The position numbers were made by a program, and so were the translations under genes. A model generated the notes under the pieces. It did no database searches. It was not told the DNA's origin and worked only from the letters and a program-made list of their open reading frames with translations. Positions 33,549 through 42,357 of a stretch of 64,000 nt of DNA are shown in pieces. Origin of the DNA: an uncultured Christensenellaceae bacterium. GTDB taxonomy: Bacteria > Bacillota > Clostridia > Christensenellales > Pumilibacteraceae. Positions within the stretch are counted from its first letter, which is position 1. Each line of letters opens with the position of its first letter. The stretch spans positions 62,001 through 126,000 of the forward strand of contig CAJUKG010000006.1 in the NCBI GenBank assembly GCA_910586925.1, in the 5' to 3' direction.

Positions 33549-35372
33549 TCAAACCAAGCCGTCCGCGCGCATCGCCTCGCGCAGGTATCCTATCACTTTC
33601 TCGGTTCGCAATTTGACGCCGTTTGTGCTCAAGTGATTATCCGTCGCATAAAAATAGAGCGGCGACATGAGCGATTCGCTTATGGGCGATATAATCGGCA
33701 TTTCTATGTGCTCCGCAAGATAAGCCCCGAGAGCGAACGCGGTGGCGTCGCTGCTGTCCGAGGATACCGATATGTTGCTGCGCGGCGAATACGTATAATA
33801 AACGGCTACGCCGCGCGTGCGCAAGCCTCTGAATGGCGCATTAAACGATTCGATATATTCGAGCGGAAAATAGTCCGCATTGTAATACGCACACCTGACC
33901 CCGAACTTCCGCATTGCGTAATTGTCTTCCCGATAAAGAATATAATCCCCGTACTCGTTATACACGGGACCTTCGCACGGATTCCAATCCTCGTCGAAAT
34001 CATTCGGCGATACCGAATAATCGGTATCGGGCAATAAGCTCCGCACCGAAATGTATTCGGCATAGGCATCGAACACGCAATCGAACTCACGCATATCCAA
34101 AGCCGCAATAATGTCATAGTTTGTTTCCGCGAGCGTAAACGTATCGCGGTCGAGATTGTTGTTTGTAAAGAAAGTCATGTCTATCGCATCGAACTCGGGA
34201 GAAACCAACAAAACATCGCTCTCGTTCATGAACGGCTCGATTACCTTGAGCTGAAAAAGCGAACTCGTATATGCTTTAACGCCCATGTTCACCACTTCGT
34301 ATCCGTCGAAAGCTCTGTCTATCTCCGCGCTGTCATACCCGAACCGTGTAGACGAACCCGAGTACAAAACGATCTTCTTTTTGTCCGCGATCGCCGACAG
34401 CCTGTCGTATTTTTCGGTATACGCCTGATAATAAGTGCCGCAGTATTTGGGTGCCGTAGCCGCGTTGATATGCAAATGCACTATCTCACAGTCCGCAAAC
34501 GACGCGTCGCTTATGTCGAAAAGCCTGTCCGTCATATAGCAATCCCGTACGAAGCAGTTCTCGAACGCGCCGCTTCTTACCGATATTACGGTGCGCGGCA
34601 AAACGAGTTTTTCCATCGTTTTGTTTTTGAAAGCGCGAGCGGATATGCTTACGACCGCTTTTCCGTTTATCTCGGCGGGAATAACGACGTTTCCGTCGCT
34701 TCCCGTATACGACGAGATATATATGCGCCCGCCCGCTTCGCGGTATCGAAAATCGCGCACGTCAGACTCGCGAACATACTCGGCATATAATACGCTTCCT
34801 CTGTCCGCTTTGCTTCCCAATCCTATATGCTCGCCGCTGCCGTCGCTTTTCGTGTTCCAACCGATCAAGCAAAACCCCGCTTTTCCGAACCGCTCCCCCG
34901 TGTTCGTATTGACTCGTACATGTTTCGGGTATAAAATCTCGTCGATATAGTCGCGCTCCATATCGACTATATATCCGCCGTTCGCATGATAACGCACTCC
35001 GTCCGACGGCGAAGCCGTATTAGACGTTTCTTCTATCGTAAGAGCGACGATAACGGAATATCGCACATCGTTCAAAACGAGCAAGTACCCGCCGCCGTCG
35101 CTTTCCAAGCGGTAATCGCCATAATCGCAAGCGACGATCCCGTATCCTTCCGCGGTATGTATACGAAAACGCGCTTCTTCTCCGCGACTTATCGCACGAC
35201 AGTTGTCTACCACCGTTATCCTTTCGTCCTCTTCTATCAGAATGTGAATGAGTTTTTGCGGGGCACTTTCGCCGCAACCGCACAACGAAAGCGCGACGAA
35301 AACAATAAACGCGACAACCGCCGCGACATATCGTTTTTTCACATCGAATTTTTTCATATCGGATAGCCGCAT
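33549..35372 (-). CDS. Lipoprotein fusing LRR and SGNH-hydrolase-like domains
   Basis: A 607-aa lipoprotein (MKKFDVKKR, hydrophobic core, lipobox LCGC). Residues about 120-205 form a Listeria-Bacteroides repeat (ANGGYIVDM ... CLIGWNTKSDGSG). About 210-300 are BspA-type leucine-rich repeats (VVIPAEINGKAVVSISARAF, KLVLPRTVISVRSGAFENC). The C-terminal 270 residues resemble an SGNH/DltD-like hydrolase: VLYSGSSTRFGYD with block-I Ser, VLLVSPEFD, and TDNHLSTNG with the DxxH pair. It may be an esterase or acyltransferase acting on surface polymers. It starts 1 nt after the regulator's stop (TGAAATG), so it is translationally coupled; an internal ATG at 35357 is an alternative start. Confidence 0.75.
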   Translation of the reverse strand: MRLSDMKKFDVKKRYVAAVVAFIVFVALSLCGCGESAPQKLIHILIEEDERITVVDNCRAISRGEEARFRIHTAEGYGIVACDYGDYRLESDGGGYLLVLNDVRYSVIVALTIEETSNTASPSDGVRYHANGGYIVDMERDYIDEILYPKHVRVNTNTGERFGKAGFCLIGWNTKSDGSGEHIGLGSKADRGSVLYAEYVRESDVRDFRYREAGGRIYISSYTGSDGNVVIPAEINGKAVVSISARAFKNKTMEKLVLPRTVISVRSGAFENCFVRDCYMTDRLFDISDASFADCEIVHLHINAATAPKYCGTYYQAYTEKYDRLSAIADKKKIVLYSGSSTRFGYDSAEIDRAFDGYEVVNMGVKAYTSSLFQLKVIEPFMNESDVLLVSPEFDAIDMTFFTNNNLDRDTFTLAETNYDIIAALDMREFDCVFDAYAEYISVRSLLPDTDYSVSPNDFDEDWNPCEGPVYNEYGDYILYREDNYAMRKFGVRCAYYNADYFPLEYIESFNAPFRGLRTRGVAVYYTYSPRSNISVSSDSSDATAFALGAYLAEHIEMPIISPISESLMSPLYFYATDNHLSTNGVKLRTEKVIGYLREAMRADGLV

Positions 35373-35373
35373 T

Positions 35374-36123
35374 TCAGTTTTTGGATAACCAATGCCCGCC
35401 GTTTCTGCATAGCTTCATATATTCTTCCATAAATTCTTTTTTGCGATTTCTGCTTATCAGAACGGACGCGCCGTTTGTCAACACTACGGTATCCGCATTT
35501 ATACGTTTTACGTACCGATAATTGACCAAATATCCGTGATGACACCTCAAAATCCCCTTGTCCCTCAATGTCTGCGCGAGATCTTTCATTCTCAACCGTA
35601 CCTTTACGGGTTGGGTGCAATTTTTGATATAAAAATTCTGCACGTCGCCCTCACATTCGACGTACAAAATTTCATCCACGTATATTTTTTGCGTTCCCAT
35701 ATGCGTTTTGTATTCTATGAAATCCCGTTCCGCGCTTTTGTTTGCATATTCCGCATACAGTTTGACTATGGACTCCACGTCTTTCAGGAACGTGCTTTTA
35801 CGGACGAACCCGAACGGTTGCGCCTTGAACGCGTCGAATACGCGCCCTTCGTAATTGGAAACGAAAATAATCGCCGTTCTGTCGTTTATATCTTTCAGCT
35901 TCACGCCGAGATCTATACCGTTTATCCCCGGCATGTCTATATCCAAAAAAACCAAATCGTATTTCTTTTCGCAGATGATTTTGGAAAACACGACGGAATT
36001 CCCGTATTTTTCGAGAAGAAGCTCATAACCGTATCTCGAAAAACACGATGTTATCGCCGCCGAGATCATATCGAGCGCGATCGGCTCGTCGTCGCAAAGT
36101 GCTACCGATATTTTGTTAGTCAT
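35374..36123 (-). CDS. LytTR-type response regulator (AgrA-like)
   Basis: A 249-aa regulator with an N-terminal receiver (acidic CDDEP, phosphoacceptor Asp59 in VFLDIDMPGINGID) and a C-terminal LytTR DNA-binding domain (about 140-240: EILYVECEGDVQNFYI, LRCHHGYLVNYRYV, VLISRNRKKEFMEEY). LytTR regulators control surface proteins, bacteriocins and quorum responses from direct repeats in promoters. It overlaps the AgrC-like kinase by 4 nt (ATGA) and is followed directly by the SGNH lipoprotein. Targets may include the adjacent GH3 operon, which is inference. Confidence 0.9.
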   Translation of the reverse strand: MTNKISVALCDDEPIALDMISAAITSCFSRYGYELLLEKYGNSVVFSKIICEKKYDLVFLDIDMPGINGIDLGVKLKDINDRTAIIFVSNYEGRVFDAFKAQPFGFVRKSTFLKDVESIVKLYAEYANKSAERDFIEYKTHMGTQKIYVDEILYVECEGDVQNFYIKNCTQPVKVRLRMKDLAQTLRDKGILRCHHGYLVNYRYVKRINADTVVLTNGASVLISRNRKKEFMEEYMKLCRNGGHWLSKN

Positions 36124-37532
36124 GTCGTTCCCTCCTCTTTGCCCGCGTCGTCGTCCGCGTCCGGTTCCATCATGTCGAGCATTACCTCGCCTATAAACTT
36201 ACCGCCTTCCATATCGAATAAACAATGCCCGTTATACTTCTCCGACAGTCTGGCGATTATCTTGCACCCGAAGCCGTGGTCCTCCGCATTTTTGCTCTTT
36301 TGCGTGCATAGACACAGCACTTCTTTTTTATCGGCACTGTCGGGTATACTGTTTTTCACGCAAATGTACAGATAGTCGTTGCGAATACATATTTTGACTT
36401 CGATCGGATCGTCGATCCCATACCGCTCGTTGGCTTCTATGGCATTGTCGATCAGATTGCAGATTATCGCACAAAGATCTGCGGGAGAATGGGGAAGCGA
36501 CGGCGGAACGGCTACTATGCAGTCGAGCTTATATCCTTTCCCCGACGCTTTCGACGACTCCATATTGAGTATAGTGCCTATCTCGATATTGCCGCAATCT
36601 ATAAACGACGGCGGATTAAGCGAATACATCGAAAAATCGTCGAACACCTTTCGCAGCTCCCCGTACCGCCCTTCGTTAAGCAGCACGCTCATATAAGTAA
36701 ACTGATTTGCCATGTCATGCCGTATCCGTCTTATGTCGTTCATGCTGTTCTTCGTCAATTCGATCTGATCGTTTGTCGCGCGTATCATATTGTTTTCGAG
36801 CCGACTTTCCACCACCGTTTCTCTTTCCCTGTACATCATGTACGTGACGACATAAGACATGACGGAAAAGAAGTACAATATGAAAAATATTACGGAAGAC
36901 ATTATGCCGAAGCGATTATCATAGTTTCCCGGCGCGTCTGCGGTGTTAATTATGCTCGTAGACATAAGCTCGGTGAAAAAAGTAAAGCATATCGCCGCGA
37001 TGTTTATTACAAGGATCAGAACAAGTCCGCTGCGCGGGATAGAGCCGAAACGCAACACCGAATACTTGCGCATGAAAAATGCGAATCCGACAATAAGCGC
37101 GTACGTAACCAGCAAAAACGGCAGCGTCAGTCCGTTTACATGCATGTCTATGAGCGCGCCGCAGGAATAACAAAACTCCACCATTTGAACGGTCGCGGTC
37201 GCAATGGAACTTGCGGCGACAATACACGCGCCCAATGCCTGCCTGCGACAAAACAATGCCGCATATACCGCCGTCACCGATAGCGGTTGAATGATCTCGC
37301 CTATCATCAAAATGCGAAACGACAGTCCCAATCCTCTCACGGGCAGAACGAAAACAGCGACGGCAATGAAATGCAAGCCGAACGCCGCAGCCAAATGCCA
37401 CGCAAAATACAGCAGCCCGCGCCTATCCGCCTTAAACGGAGTAAGCGCGATCACCACGGCAACGGAAACAAACAACATACGCAGCAGTTTATTATCCATT
37501 ATCAATGATTTGAAAAATTCGACTATCAGCAA
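36120..37532 (-). CDS. AgrC-like sensor histidine kinase (GHKL type)
   Basis: A 470-aa kinase with six to seven N-terminal transmembrane helices (to about residue 235), a linker and a cytosolic kinase core: phosphoacceptor His in RRIRHDMANQF (about 270), N box CNLIDNAIEAN and a degenerate G box (HGFGCKII). This is the architecture of peptide-sensing AgrC/ComD/NatK kinases. No AgrB or precursor peptide gene is seen nearby. The start is probably TTG at 37532 with AGAGGG upstream; ATG at 37499 has no SD. The C-terminus is acidic (EPDADDDAGKEEG). First gene of the kinase-regulator-lipoprotein operon. Confidence 0.87.
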   Translation of the reverse strand: MLIVEFFKSLIMDNKLLRMLFVSVAVVIALTPFKADRRGLLYFAWHLAAAFGLHFIAVAVFVLPVRGLGLSFRILMIGEIIQPLSVTAVYAALFCRRQALGACIVAASSIATATVQMVEFCYSCGALIDMHVNGLTLPFLLVTYALIVGFAFFMRKYSVLRFGSIPRSGLVLILVINIAAICFTFFTELMSTSIINTADAPGNYDNRFGIMSSVIFFILYFFSVMSYVVTYMMYRERETVVESRLENNMIRATNDQIELTKNSMNDIRRIRHDMANQFTYMSVLLNEGRYGELRKVFDDFSMYSLNPPSFIDCGNIEIGTILNMESSKASGKGYKLDCIVAVPPSLPHSPADLCAIICNLIDNAIEANERYGIDDPIEVKICIRNDYLYICVKNSIPDSADKKEVLCLCTQKSKNAEDHGFGCKIIARLSEKYNGHCLFDMEGGKFIGEVMLDMMEPDADDDAGKEEGTT

Positions 37533-37765
37533 ATTTCCCTCTCGGTTTTTCTATTTCCGTCGGTCGTTTTCGGGGATACAATTATTATATCTTTGTTCGA
37601 TCGAAAAGTCAATAGCTATTAAGCGGAAGGGGCTTGCTATACAGATAATCGGTAGGTTTTGCGAGATAACTTGTTCGATGCCGCAATTAAAATATCGGCA
37701 TAAAGTGTAACGCGGCACCGTCGCCGCTCTCTATTCCGACAAAGCGACGACGCGAGTTCGGCACG

Positions 37766-37793
37766 AAAAAAGAGCTTGCGATACGCAAACTCT
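37766..37793 (-). terminator. Terminator of the ribosomal protein operon
   Basis: On the minus strand AGAGTTTGCG pairs with CGCAAGCTCT around TAT and is followed by a T-run, 45 bp past rplQ. The rest of the 37533-37837 gap has no gene. Confidence 0.9.
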
Positions 37794-37837
37794 TATATTT
37801 CTGTTTTGCATTATTCGTATTATCGCGCGATACGCGA

Positions 37838-38347
37838 TTACACCAATTCGATGAGGGCTTCCTCTGCGCCGTCGCCTCTGCGCGGACCGAGTTTGAGCAC
37901 GCGGGTATAGCCGCCGCTGCTGTTATTGTCGCGGTTGCGCTGCACGTAACGGATCGCGTACACGTTGAATATACGCTCGACAAGCGGGTGCGCTATGTCT
38001 TTCGTTCTCTCGCGGAACGCGACGGCGGTTTCGCCGGGCTTACGCGTTTCGGGCGGATCGTAGATCATAGCCATGATCTTGCGCCGTGCGGCAAGGCGTT
38101 TCTCACCGTCGGAAATGGTTTCTATTTCGATCGTCTTGCCCTTCTTGTCGACGGTCTGCTTTTTGCCTTTCTTGACGTCGAGCACCGTATCGACCGCGAG
38201 CTGAATTATTTTATCGGCGAGCCGCGAAACCTCTTTGGCACGGGCATAAGTCGTGGTTATTTTTTCGTTCCACAAAAGCGCGGTTACCTGATTGCGCAGC
38301 AACGCGTCGCGTCTATCGGTGGGAAGGGAAAGTTTTCTCTGTTCCAT
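37838..38347 (-). CDS. rplQ: 50S ribosomal protein L17
   Basis: The last gene of the S10-spc-alpha cluster. At 169 aa it is longer than the usual 115-130 because of a charged insertion near residues 58-80 (KKGKKQTVDKKGKT) and an extended loop before the conserved end (RILKLGPRRGDGAE variant: RVLKLGPRRGDGAEEALIELV). N-terminal RKLSLPTDRRDALLRNQ is typical. Binds 23S rRNA near the tunnel exit. Follows rpoA by 39 bp. Confidence 0.96.
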   Translation of the reverse strand: MEQRKLSLPTDRRDALLRNQVTALLWNEKITTTYARAKEVSRLADKIIQLAVDTVLDVKKGKKQTVDKKGKTIEIETISDGEKRLAARRKIMAMIYDPPETRKPGETAVAFRERTKDIAHPLVERIFNVYAIRYVQRNRDNNSSGGYTRVLKLGPRRGDGAEEALIELV

Positions 38348-38386
38348 GATTGTTTATCTCCTATCACTTATTGCACAGTGTGCCGT

Positions 38387-39340
38387 TTAGTCTTCCGACG
38401 CCTTGAGGTCTAACCCGAAGCTGCGGAGCTTGGCGATAACTTCGTCAAGCGATTTTCTGCCGAGGTTGCGGACCTTGAGCATGTCCTCCTCGGACTTGCG
38501 CGTGAGGTCGGCAACGGTGTGTATACCGGCGCGTTTCAAGCAGTTGTAGCTGCGTACCGACAGATCCATTTCCTCGATGTTCATTTCGAGGACTTTGGCT
38601 TGACGGTCTTCCGAGCGCGACACGAGTATGTCCATGCCCGAAATGGTGTCCGACAGCGCGACGAACAGCTTTACGTGGTCCTCGAGTGCTTTCGCCGCAA
38701 GGCTCAACACGTCTTTCGCGGACAGCGAGCCGTCCGTCTTGACGTTGATCGTGAGCTTGTCGTAGTCCATCGACTGACCGACGCGGGTCGGCTCTACCGA
38801 GTACGACGCGAACTTAACGGGAGTAAACCGCGCGTCGATGGGGATATACCCGATCGGACGGGACGGGTCTTTCAGTTCGTCCGCGACGACGTAACCTCTG
38901 CCCTTGCCGACATACAGTGTCATGTCGAGTTTCGCGCCCTCGTCGAGCGTGCAAAGATAAAGGTCGGGATTGAGCACTTCGATTTCGGGATCGACGTCGA
39001 TATCGGCGGCAGTCACGGGACCTACCGTGCTCTTTTGAATATGCAGCTCTTTTACAAGCTCTTTGTCGCTGTAGTTCGCCTTGAGGTTGAGTGCTTTGAG
39101 GTTGAGGATAAGCTCCGTAACATCCTCTTTGACGCCCTTGACGGTCGAGAACTCGTGGTCAACGCCTTCGATCGTTATGCCGATCACCGCCGCACCGGGC
39201 AGGTTGGACAGCAACATTCTGCGCAACGCGTTACCGAGCGTGTGACCGTATCCTCTGTCGAGCGGTTCTACTACGAACTTGCCTGTACGGTACCCGTCGG
39301 TTTCCTCCATTGTAATTCTCGGCATTTCTATTTCCATCAT
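38387..39340 (-). CDS. rpoA: DNA-directed RNA polymerase alpha subunit
   Basis: A 317-aa alpha subunit. The N-terminal domain (about 1-230) holds the dimer and assembly interface (HTLGNALRRMLLSNLPGAAV). The C-terminal domain (about 250-317) that contacts UP elements and activators has MDLSVRSYNCLKRAGI and RNLGRKSLDEVIAKL. Length is standard. Position between rpsD and rplQ is the normal Firmicutes order. AAGGAG precedes the start. Confidence 0.98.
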   Translation of the reverse strand: MMEIEMPRITMEETDGYRTGKFVVEPLDRGYGHTLGNALRRMLLSNLPGAAVIGITIEGVDHEFSTVKGVKEDVTELILNLKALNLKANYSDKELVKELHIQKSTVGPVTAADIDVDPEIEVLNPDLYLCTLDEGAKLDMTLYVGKGRGYVVADELKDPSRPIGYIPIDARFTPVKFASYSVEPTRVGQSMDYDKLTINVKTDGSLSAKDVLSLAAKALEDHVKLFVALSDTISGMDILVSRSEDRQAKVLEMNIEEMDLSVRSYNCLKRAGIHTVADLTRKSEEDMLKVRNLGRKSLDEVIAKLRSFGLDLKASED

Positions 39341-39357
39341 GGCTTACTCACTCCTTA

Positions 39358-39978
39358 TTACTTGGAATACAACTCGACAATGAGCTGTTCGTTGATATTG
39401 AGGTCTATGTCGTCGCGCTTCGGGTTGTCCACGATCTTGCCGACGAAGTTTTCGGTGTCGAACGTGACCCACTTGGGCATGACGATCTTCGCGCCGCGCA
39501 GCTCTTTGAACAGCGCATTGTCGCGACTCGTTTCACGAACGGAAATCTCGTCGCCGAGCTTGACCTGATAGGACGGAATGTCTACGCGCTTGCCGTTGAC
39601 GAGAATGTGACCGTGATTGACGATCTGACGCGACATCTTGCGCGACGCGCCTATTCCCATGCGGTAAACGACGTTATCGAGCCGCTTCTCGAGCATGGCG
39701 AGCATGTTTTCGCCGGTAACGCCTTTCTGCGCCGCCGCACGCTCGTAATACTCGCGGAATTGCTTTTCGAGCACGCCGTATGCGCGCTTGACCTTCTGCT
39801 TCTCGCGAAGCTGGGTATTGTACTCGCTGTTCTTGCGACGCGCCATAGCGTGCATTCCCGGCGGAACCGGACGACGCTCCATAGCGCATTTCTTGGATAC
39901 GCAACGCTCGCCCTTGAGGAACAACTTCTGCCCCTCGCGACGGCACTGTCTGCAATCTGCACAAATATTTCTTGCCAT
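39358..39978 (-). CDS. rpsD: 30S ribosomal protein S4, zinc-binding form
   Basis: A 206-aa S4, a primary 16S rRNA binder. Cysteines 6, 9, 26 and 31 in the N-terminus (ICADCRQC ... CVSKKC) form the zinc site of C+ S4 paralogues. The S4 RNA-binding domain (about 97-160) contains RLDNVVYRMG and QIVNHGHILVNGKRVDIPSY. It lies in the alpha operon, where S4 often regulates translation. Confidence 0.97.
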   Translation of the reverse strand: MARNICADCRQCRREGQKLFLKGERCVSKKCAMERRPVPPGMHAMARRKNSEYNTQLREKQKVKRAYGVLEKQFREYYERAAAQKGVTGENMLAMLEKRLDNVVYRMGIGASRKMSRQIVNHGHILVNGKRVDIPSYQVKLGDEISVRETSRDNALFKELRGAKIVMPKWVTFDTENFVGKIVDNPKRDDIDLNINEQLIVELYSK

Positions 39979-39992
39979 AATCTATGCTCTCC

Positions 39993-40382
39993 TTATACGC
40001 GACGACGCTTCGGCGGACGGCAACCGTTGTGCGGGATAGGCGACACGTCGTTTATCTCGGTGACCTGAAGTCCCACGACTTCCATTGCGCGAATAGCCGA
40101 CTCTCTGCCCGAGCCGGGACCTTTTACGAAAACCTTGACCGAACGAAGCCCGTGCTCCATTGCGCGACGCGCCGCTTCTTCCGCAGCCATCTGCGCCGCG
40201 TACGGCGTGGACTTACGCGAACCGCGGAACTTGAGTGCGCCCGCCGAGCATGCGGATATTGCATTGCCCTGCTCGTCGGTAAACGTGACGATCGTATTGT
40301 TGAACGACGCGTGAATATGCACACAGCCTTTGTCGATGTTCTTTGTGACCTTCTTTTTGGTCGTTGTCTTTTTGACTGCCAT
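39993..40382 (-). CDS. rpsK: 30S ribosomal protein S11
   Basis: A 129-aa S11 of the platform near the Shine-Dalgarno helix. Core motifs HIHASFNNTIVTFTD and VKVFVKGPGSGRESAIRA are intact, and the end NGCRPPKRRRV is typical. A Lys/Thr-rich N-terminus precedes the core. 10 bp separate it from rpsM upstream. Confidence 0.98.
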   Translation of the reverse strand: MAVKKTTTKKKVTKNIDKGCVHIHASFNNTIVTFTDEQGNAISACSAGALKFRGSRKSTPYAAQMAAEEAARRAMEHGLRSVKVFVKGPGSGRESAIRAMEVVGLQVTEINDVSPIPHNGCRPPKRRRV

Positions 40383-40385
40383 GGA

Positions 40386-40763
40386 TTAACGCTCCTTCTT
40401 CTTGCTACGCGAAACGGTGCGCTTCGGTCCCTTGCGGGTGCGCGCGTTCTGCTTGGTGTTCTGACCGCGGACGGGCAAATTCTTGCGATGCCGCACGCCG
40501 CGATAGCAGCCTATATCTTTTAGGCGTTTGATATTGAGTTCGACTTCGCGGTGAAGATCGCCTTCCGTCTTGATGTTCTTGTCGATATAAGTACGGAGAG
40601 CGTTTTCCTGTTCACCGGTCAGATCCTTTACGCGAATGTCGGGGCTGATACCCGTCGCTTCCAGAATTTTGTTTGCCGTGGGGCGACCGATACCGAAGAT
40701 GTACGTAAGCCCGATCTCGATGCGCTTTTCCTTGGGCAAATCTATACCTGCAATTCTTGCCAC
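40386..40763 (-). CDS. rpsM: 30S ribosomal protein S13
   Basis: A 125-aa S13, head protein contacting the P-site tRNA and forming intersubunit bridges. ARIAGIDLPKEKRIEIGLTYI begins the protein; the helix-two-turn-helix motif (IGRPTANKIL) and GVRHRKNLPVRGQ-T-N/K-x-NARTRKGPKRT end are present. A 178-bp gap with no further gene separates it from rpmJ. Confidence 0.98.
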   Translation of the reverse strand: MARIAGIDLPKEKRIEIGLTYIFGIGRPTANKILEATGISPDIRVKDLTGEQENALRTYIDKNIKTEGDLHREVELNIKRLKDIGCYRGVRHRKNLPVRGQNTKQNARTRKGPKRTVSRSKKKER

Positions 40764-40941
40764 TTTTGAAACTCCTTAATAGTTGGTTGTTTGGTTGATT
40801 GGTTTATATTGTTTCGCGCTCGCCCTTTGCGCGTGGAATGTCACGCAAAAGCGACCGCGGGTGTTTTCGCGAAAATAAACTTCGCCGCACTGCACGTACA
40901 ATCGTACCGCGAAACGAAATATCGCTCACCTACGGCTAAAC

Positions 40942-41058
40942 TTAACCCTGTCTTTGTTTGTGACTGGGATTCTTGCTGCAAATGACCATAACTTTGCCGT
41001 GACGGCGAATGACCTTGCATTTATCGCACATGGGTTTTACCGAAGATCTTACTTTCAT
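40942..41058 (-). CDS. rpmJ: 50S ribosomal protein L36
   Basis: A 38-aa zinc ribbon protein: MKVRSSVKPMCDKCKVIRR with ligands Cys11, Cys14, Cys27 and His33 and a basic end (HKQRQG). It is the zinc-binding (C+) form. It lies in its normal place between infA and rpsM, with AAGGAG upstream. Too short for routine gene callers. Confidence 0.96.
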   Translation of the reverse strand: MKVRSSVKPMCDKCKVIRRHGKVMVICSKNPSHKQRQG

Positions 41059-41139
41059 GGTTGTACTCCTTTGAACACATAGTTGGTTGAAGTGTGAGTT
41101 TTCTTTTCTTTGTCGCGCGTTCCCCGCGCGACGCGTCGA

Positions 41140-41361
41140 TTACGACTTGCTGCGGAATGTAATTATGCCTTTGGTTATATCGTACGGCGAAATCGCCACT
41201 TTGACGCGGTCGCCCAACAACACTTTAATGTAGTTGACCCGCATCTTACCCGCAATGGTGCAAAGCACTGTTGCGCCGTTGTCCAGCTTTACCTTGAACT
41301 TGGTACCCGGCAAGCACTCCTCTACGGTGCCTTCGGTTTCGATATTGTCACTTCTCGGCAT
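41140..41361 (-). CDS. infA: Translation initiation factor IF-1
   Basis: A 73-aa S1/OB-fold protein that binds the 30S A site and helps IF-2 and IF-3 select the initiator tRNA. Conserved GTVEECLPGTKFKVKLDNG and IAGKMRVNYIKVLLGDRV are present. The usual MSKDD start is MPRSDN here. Start is 1 bp past the KOW gene's end; SD GGGAGG. Confidence 0.97.
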   Translation of the reverse strand: MPRSDNIETEGTVEECLPGTKFKVKLDNGATVLCTIAGKMRVNYIKVLLGDRVKVAISPYDITKGIITFRSKS

Positions 41362-41362
41362 A

Positions 41363-41605
41363 CTACCTCCCGTCCGAAATAATGAATTGTTTGATGCGCT
41401 TTTTGAGCGCGGCGTTTGTCGGGTCGGTCAAACCGCTTTGCCCCGCGACCCGTAAATGCTTGATTCGTTTGAGCTTGGGCGTATCCGCCCCGCGCGATTT
41501 TCCGTCCGCGATCAGCACGAAGTCGCTGTTTACGACCGCCGTCACCACGAACGGTTTGCCTGCGTCATGCCCGGCAAGACTTACCACTATATCGCCGACT
41601 TCCAC
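41363..41605 (-). CDS. KOW-domain (L14e-like) RNA-binding protein
   Basis: An 80-aa protein with a KOW motif (VEVGDIVVSLAGHDAGKPFVV) and a basic C-terminal half (KRIKQFI). A gene of this type between map and infA is common in Clostridia and Bacilli and is often annotated as L14e-like. It is probably ribosome-associated, but its role is unknown. The start is GTG with GGAGAAAGG upstream, since no suitable ATG exists. It starts 11 bp after the stop of map. Confidence 0.85.
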   Translation of the reverse strand: MEVGDIVVSLAGHDAGKPFVVTAVVNSDFVLIADGKSRGADTPKLKRIKHLRVAGQSGLTDPTNAALKKRIKQFIISDGR

Positions 41606-41616
41606 GCCTTTCTCCT

Positions 41617-42357
41617 TTACAGTGTGAGGATTTCCGGCGCACCGTCGGTAATGATAACGGTGTTTTCGTAATGCGCCGCCCTGCTCCTGTCCGCAGTACG
41701 CACCGTCCAACCGTCGCGGTCGATAGTCACTCGCCAATCGCCGCGCGTGATCATCGGCTCGACGCATATGCACAGCCCGACCTTGAGCGGACTGCCGGTG
41801 CCCTTCTTGCCGAAGTTGGGGACCTCGGGCGATTCGTGCATTTTATGCCCGATGCCGTGCCCCGTCAACGCCCGCACCACGCCGTAGCCGTGAAGCTCGG
41901 TATAGAGCTGCACCGCGCTGCCTATGTCGCCGGTCTTGAATCCCGCTTTCGCGTATTCGATACCCGCGAAAAACGCCGCTTCCGCCGCGTTTATAAGCGC
42001 GAGGTCCGCAGGCGATACGTTGCCGACCGCAAAAGTCCGCGCCGCGTCGCCCTGATATCCGTTCAAAAGTGCGGTAATGTCTACAGACACTATATCGCCG
42101 TCCTTTATCGTCTGAAGCGACGGTATTCCGTGGACGACAACATCGTTTACCGAAATACACGATGCGTTCGGATAACCTTCGAAGCCTTTGGTCGACGGCG
42201 TCGCGCCCATACTGCGTATGGCGTTCTCGACGACCGCATCCACTTCCATTGTCGTGACGCCCGGGCGAATGACGCTCTCCGCCGCGTCGAGCGCGGCTTT
42301 GACTACGCGGCTCGCTTTCCGCATGCCCTCGCGCTCGCTCTCGGACTTCACTATCAT
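41617..42357 (-). CDS. map: Methionine aminopeptidase type I
   Basis: A 246-aa metalloenzyme that removes the initiator Met co-translationally. Metal ligands can be placed: Asp in SVDITALLNGYQGDAARTF (two Asp), His in LTGHGIGHKMHE, Glu in CVEPMI and Glu near the C-terminus (HYENTVIITD). Length is normal for type Ia. It overlaps adk by 4 nt. Confidence 0.97.
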   Translation of the reverse strand: MIVKSESEREGMRKASRVVKAALDAAESVIRPGVTTMEVDAVVENAIRSMGATPSTKGFEGYPNASCISVNDVVVHGIPSLQTIKDGDIVSVDITALLNGYQGDAARTFAVGNVSPADLALINAAEAAFFAGIEYAKAGFKTGDIGSAVQLYTELHGYGVVRALTGHGIGHKMHESPEVPNFGKKGTGSPLKVGLCICVEPMITRGDWRVTIDRDGWTVRTADRSRAAHYENTVIITDGAPEILTL

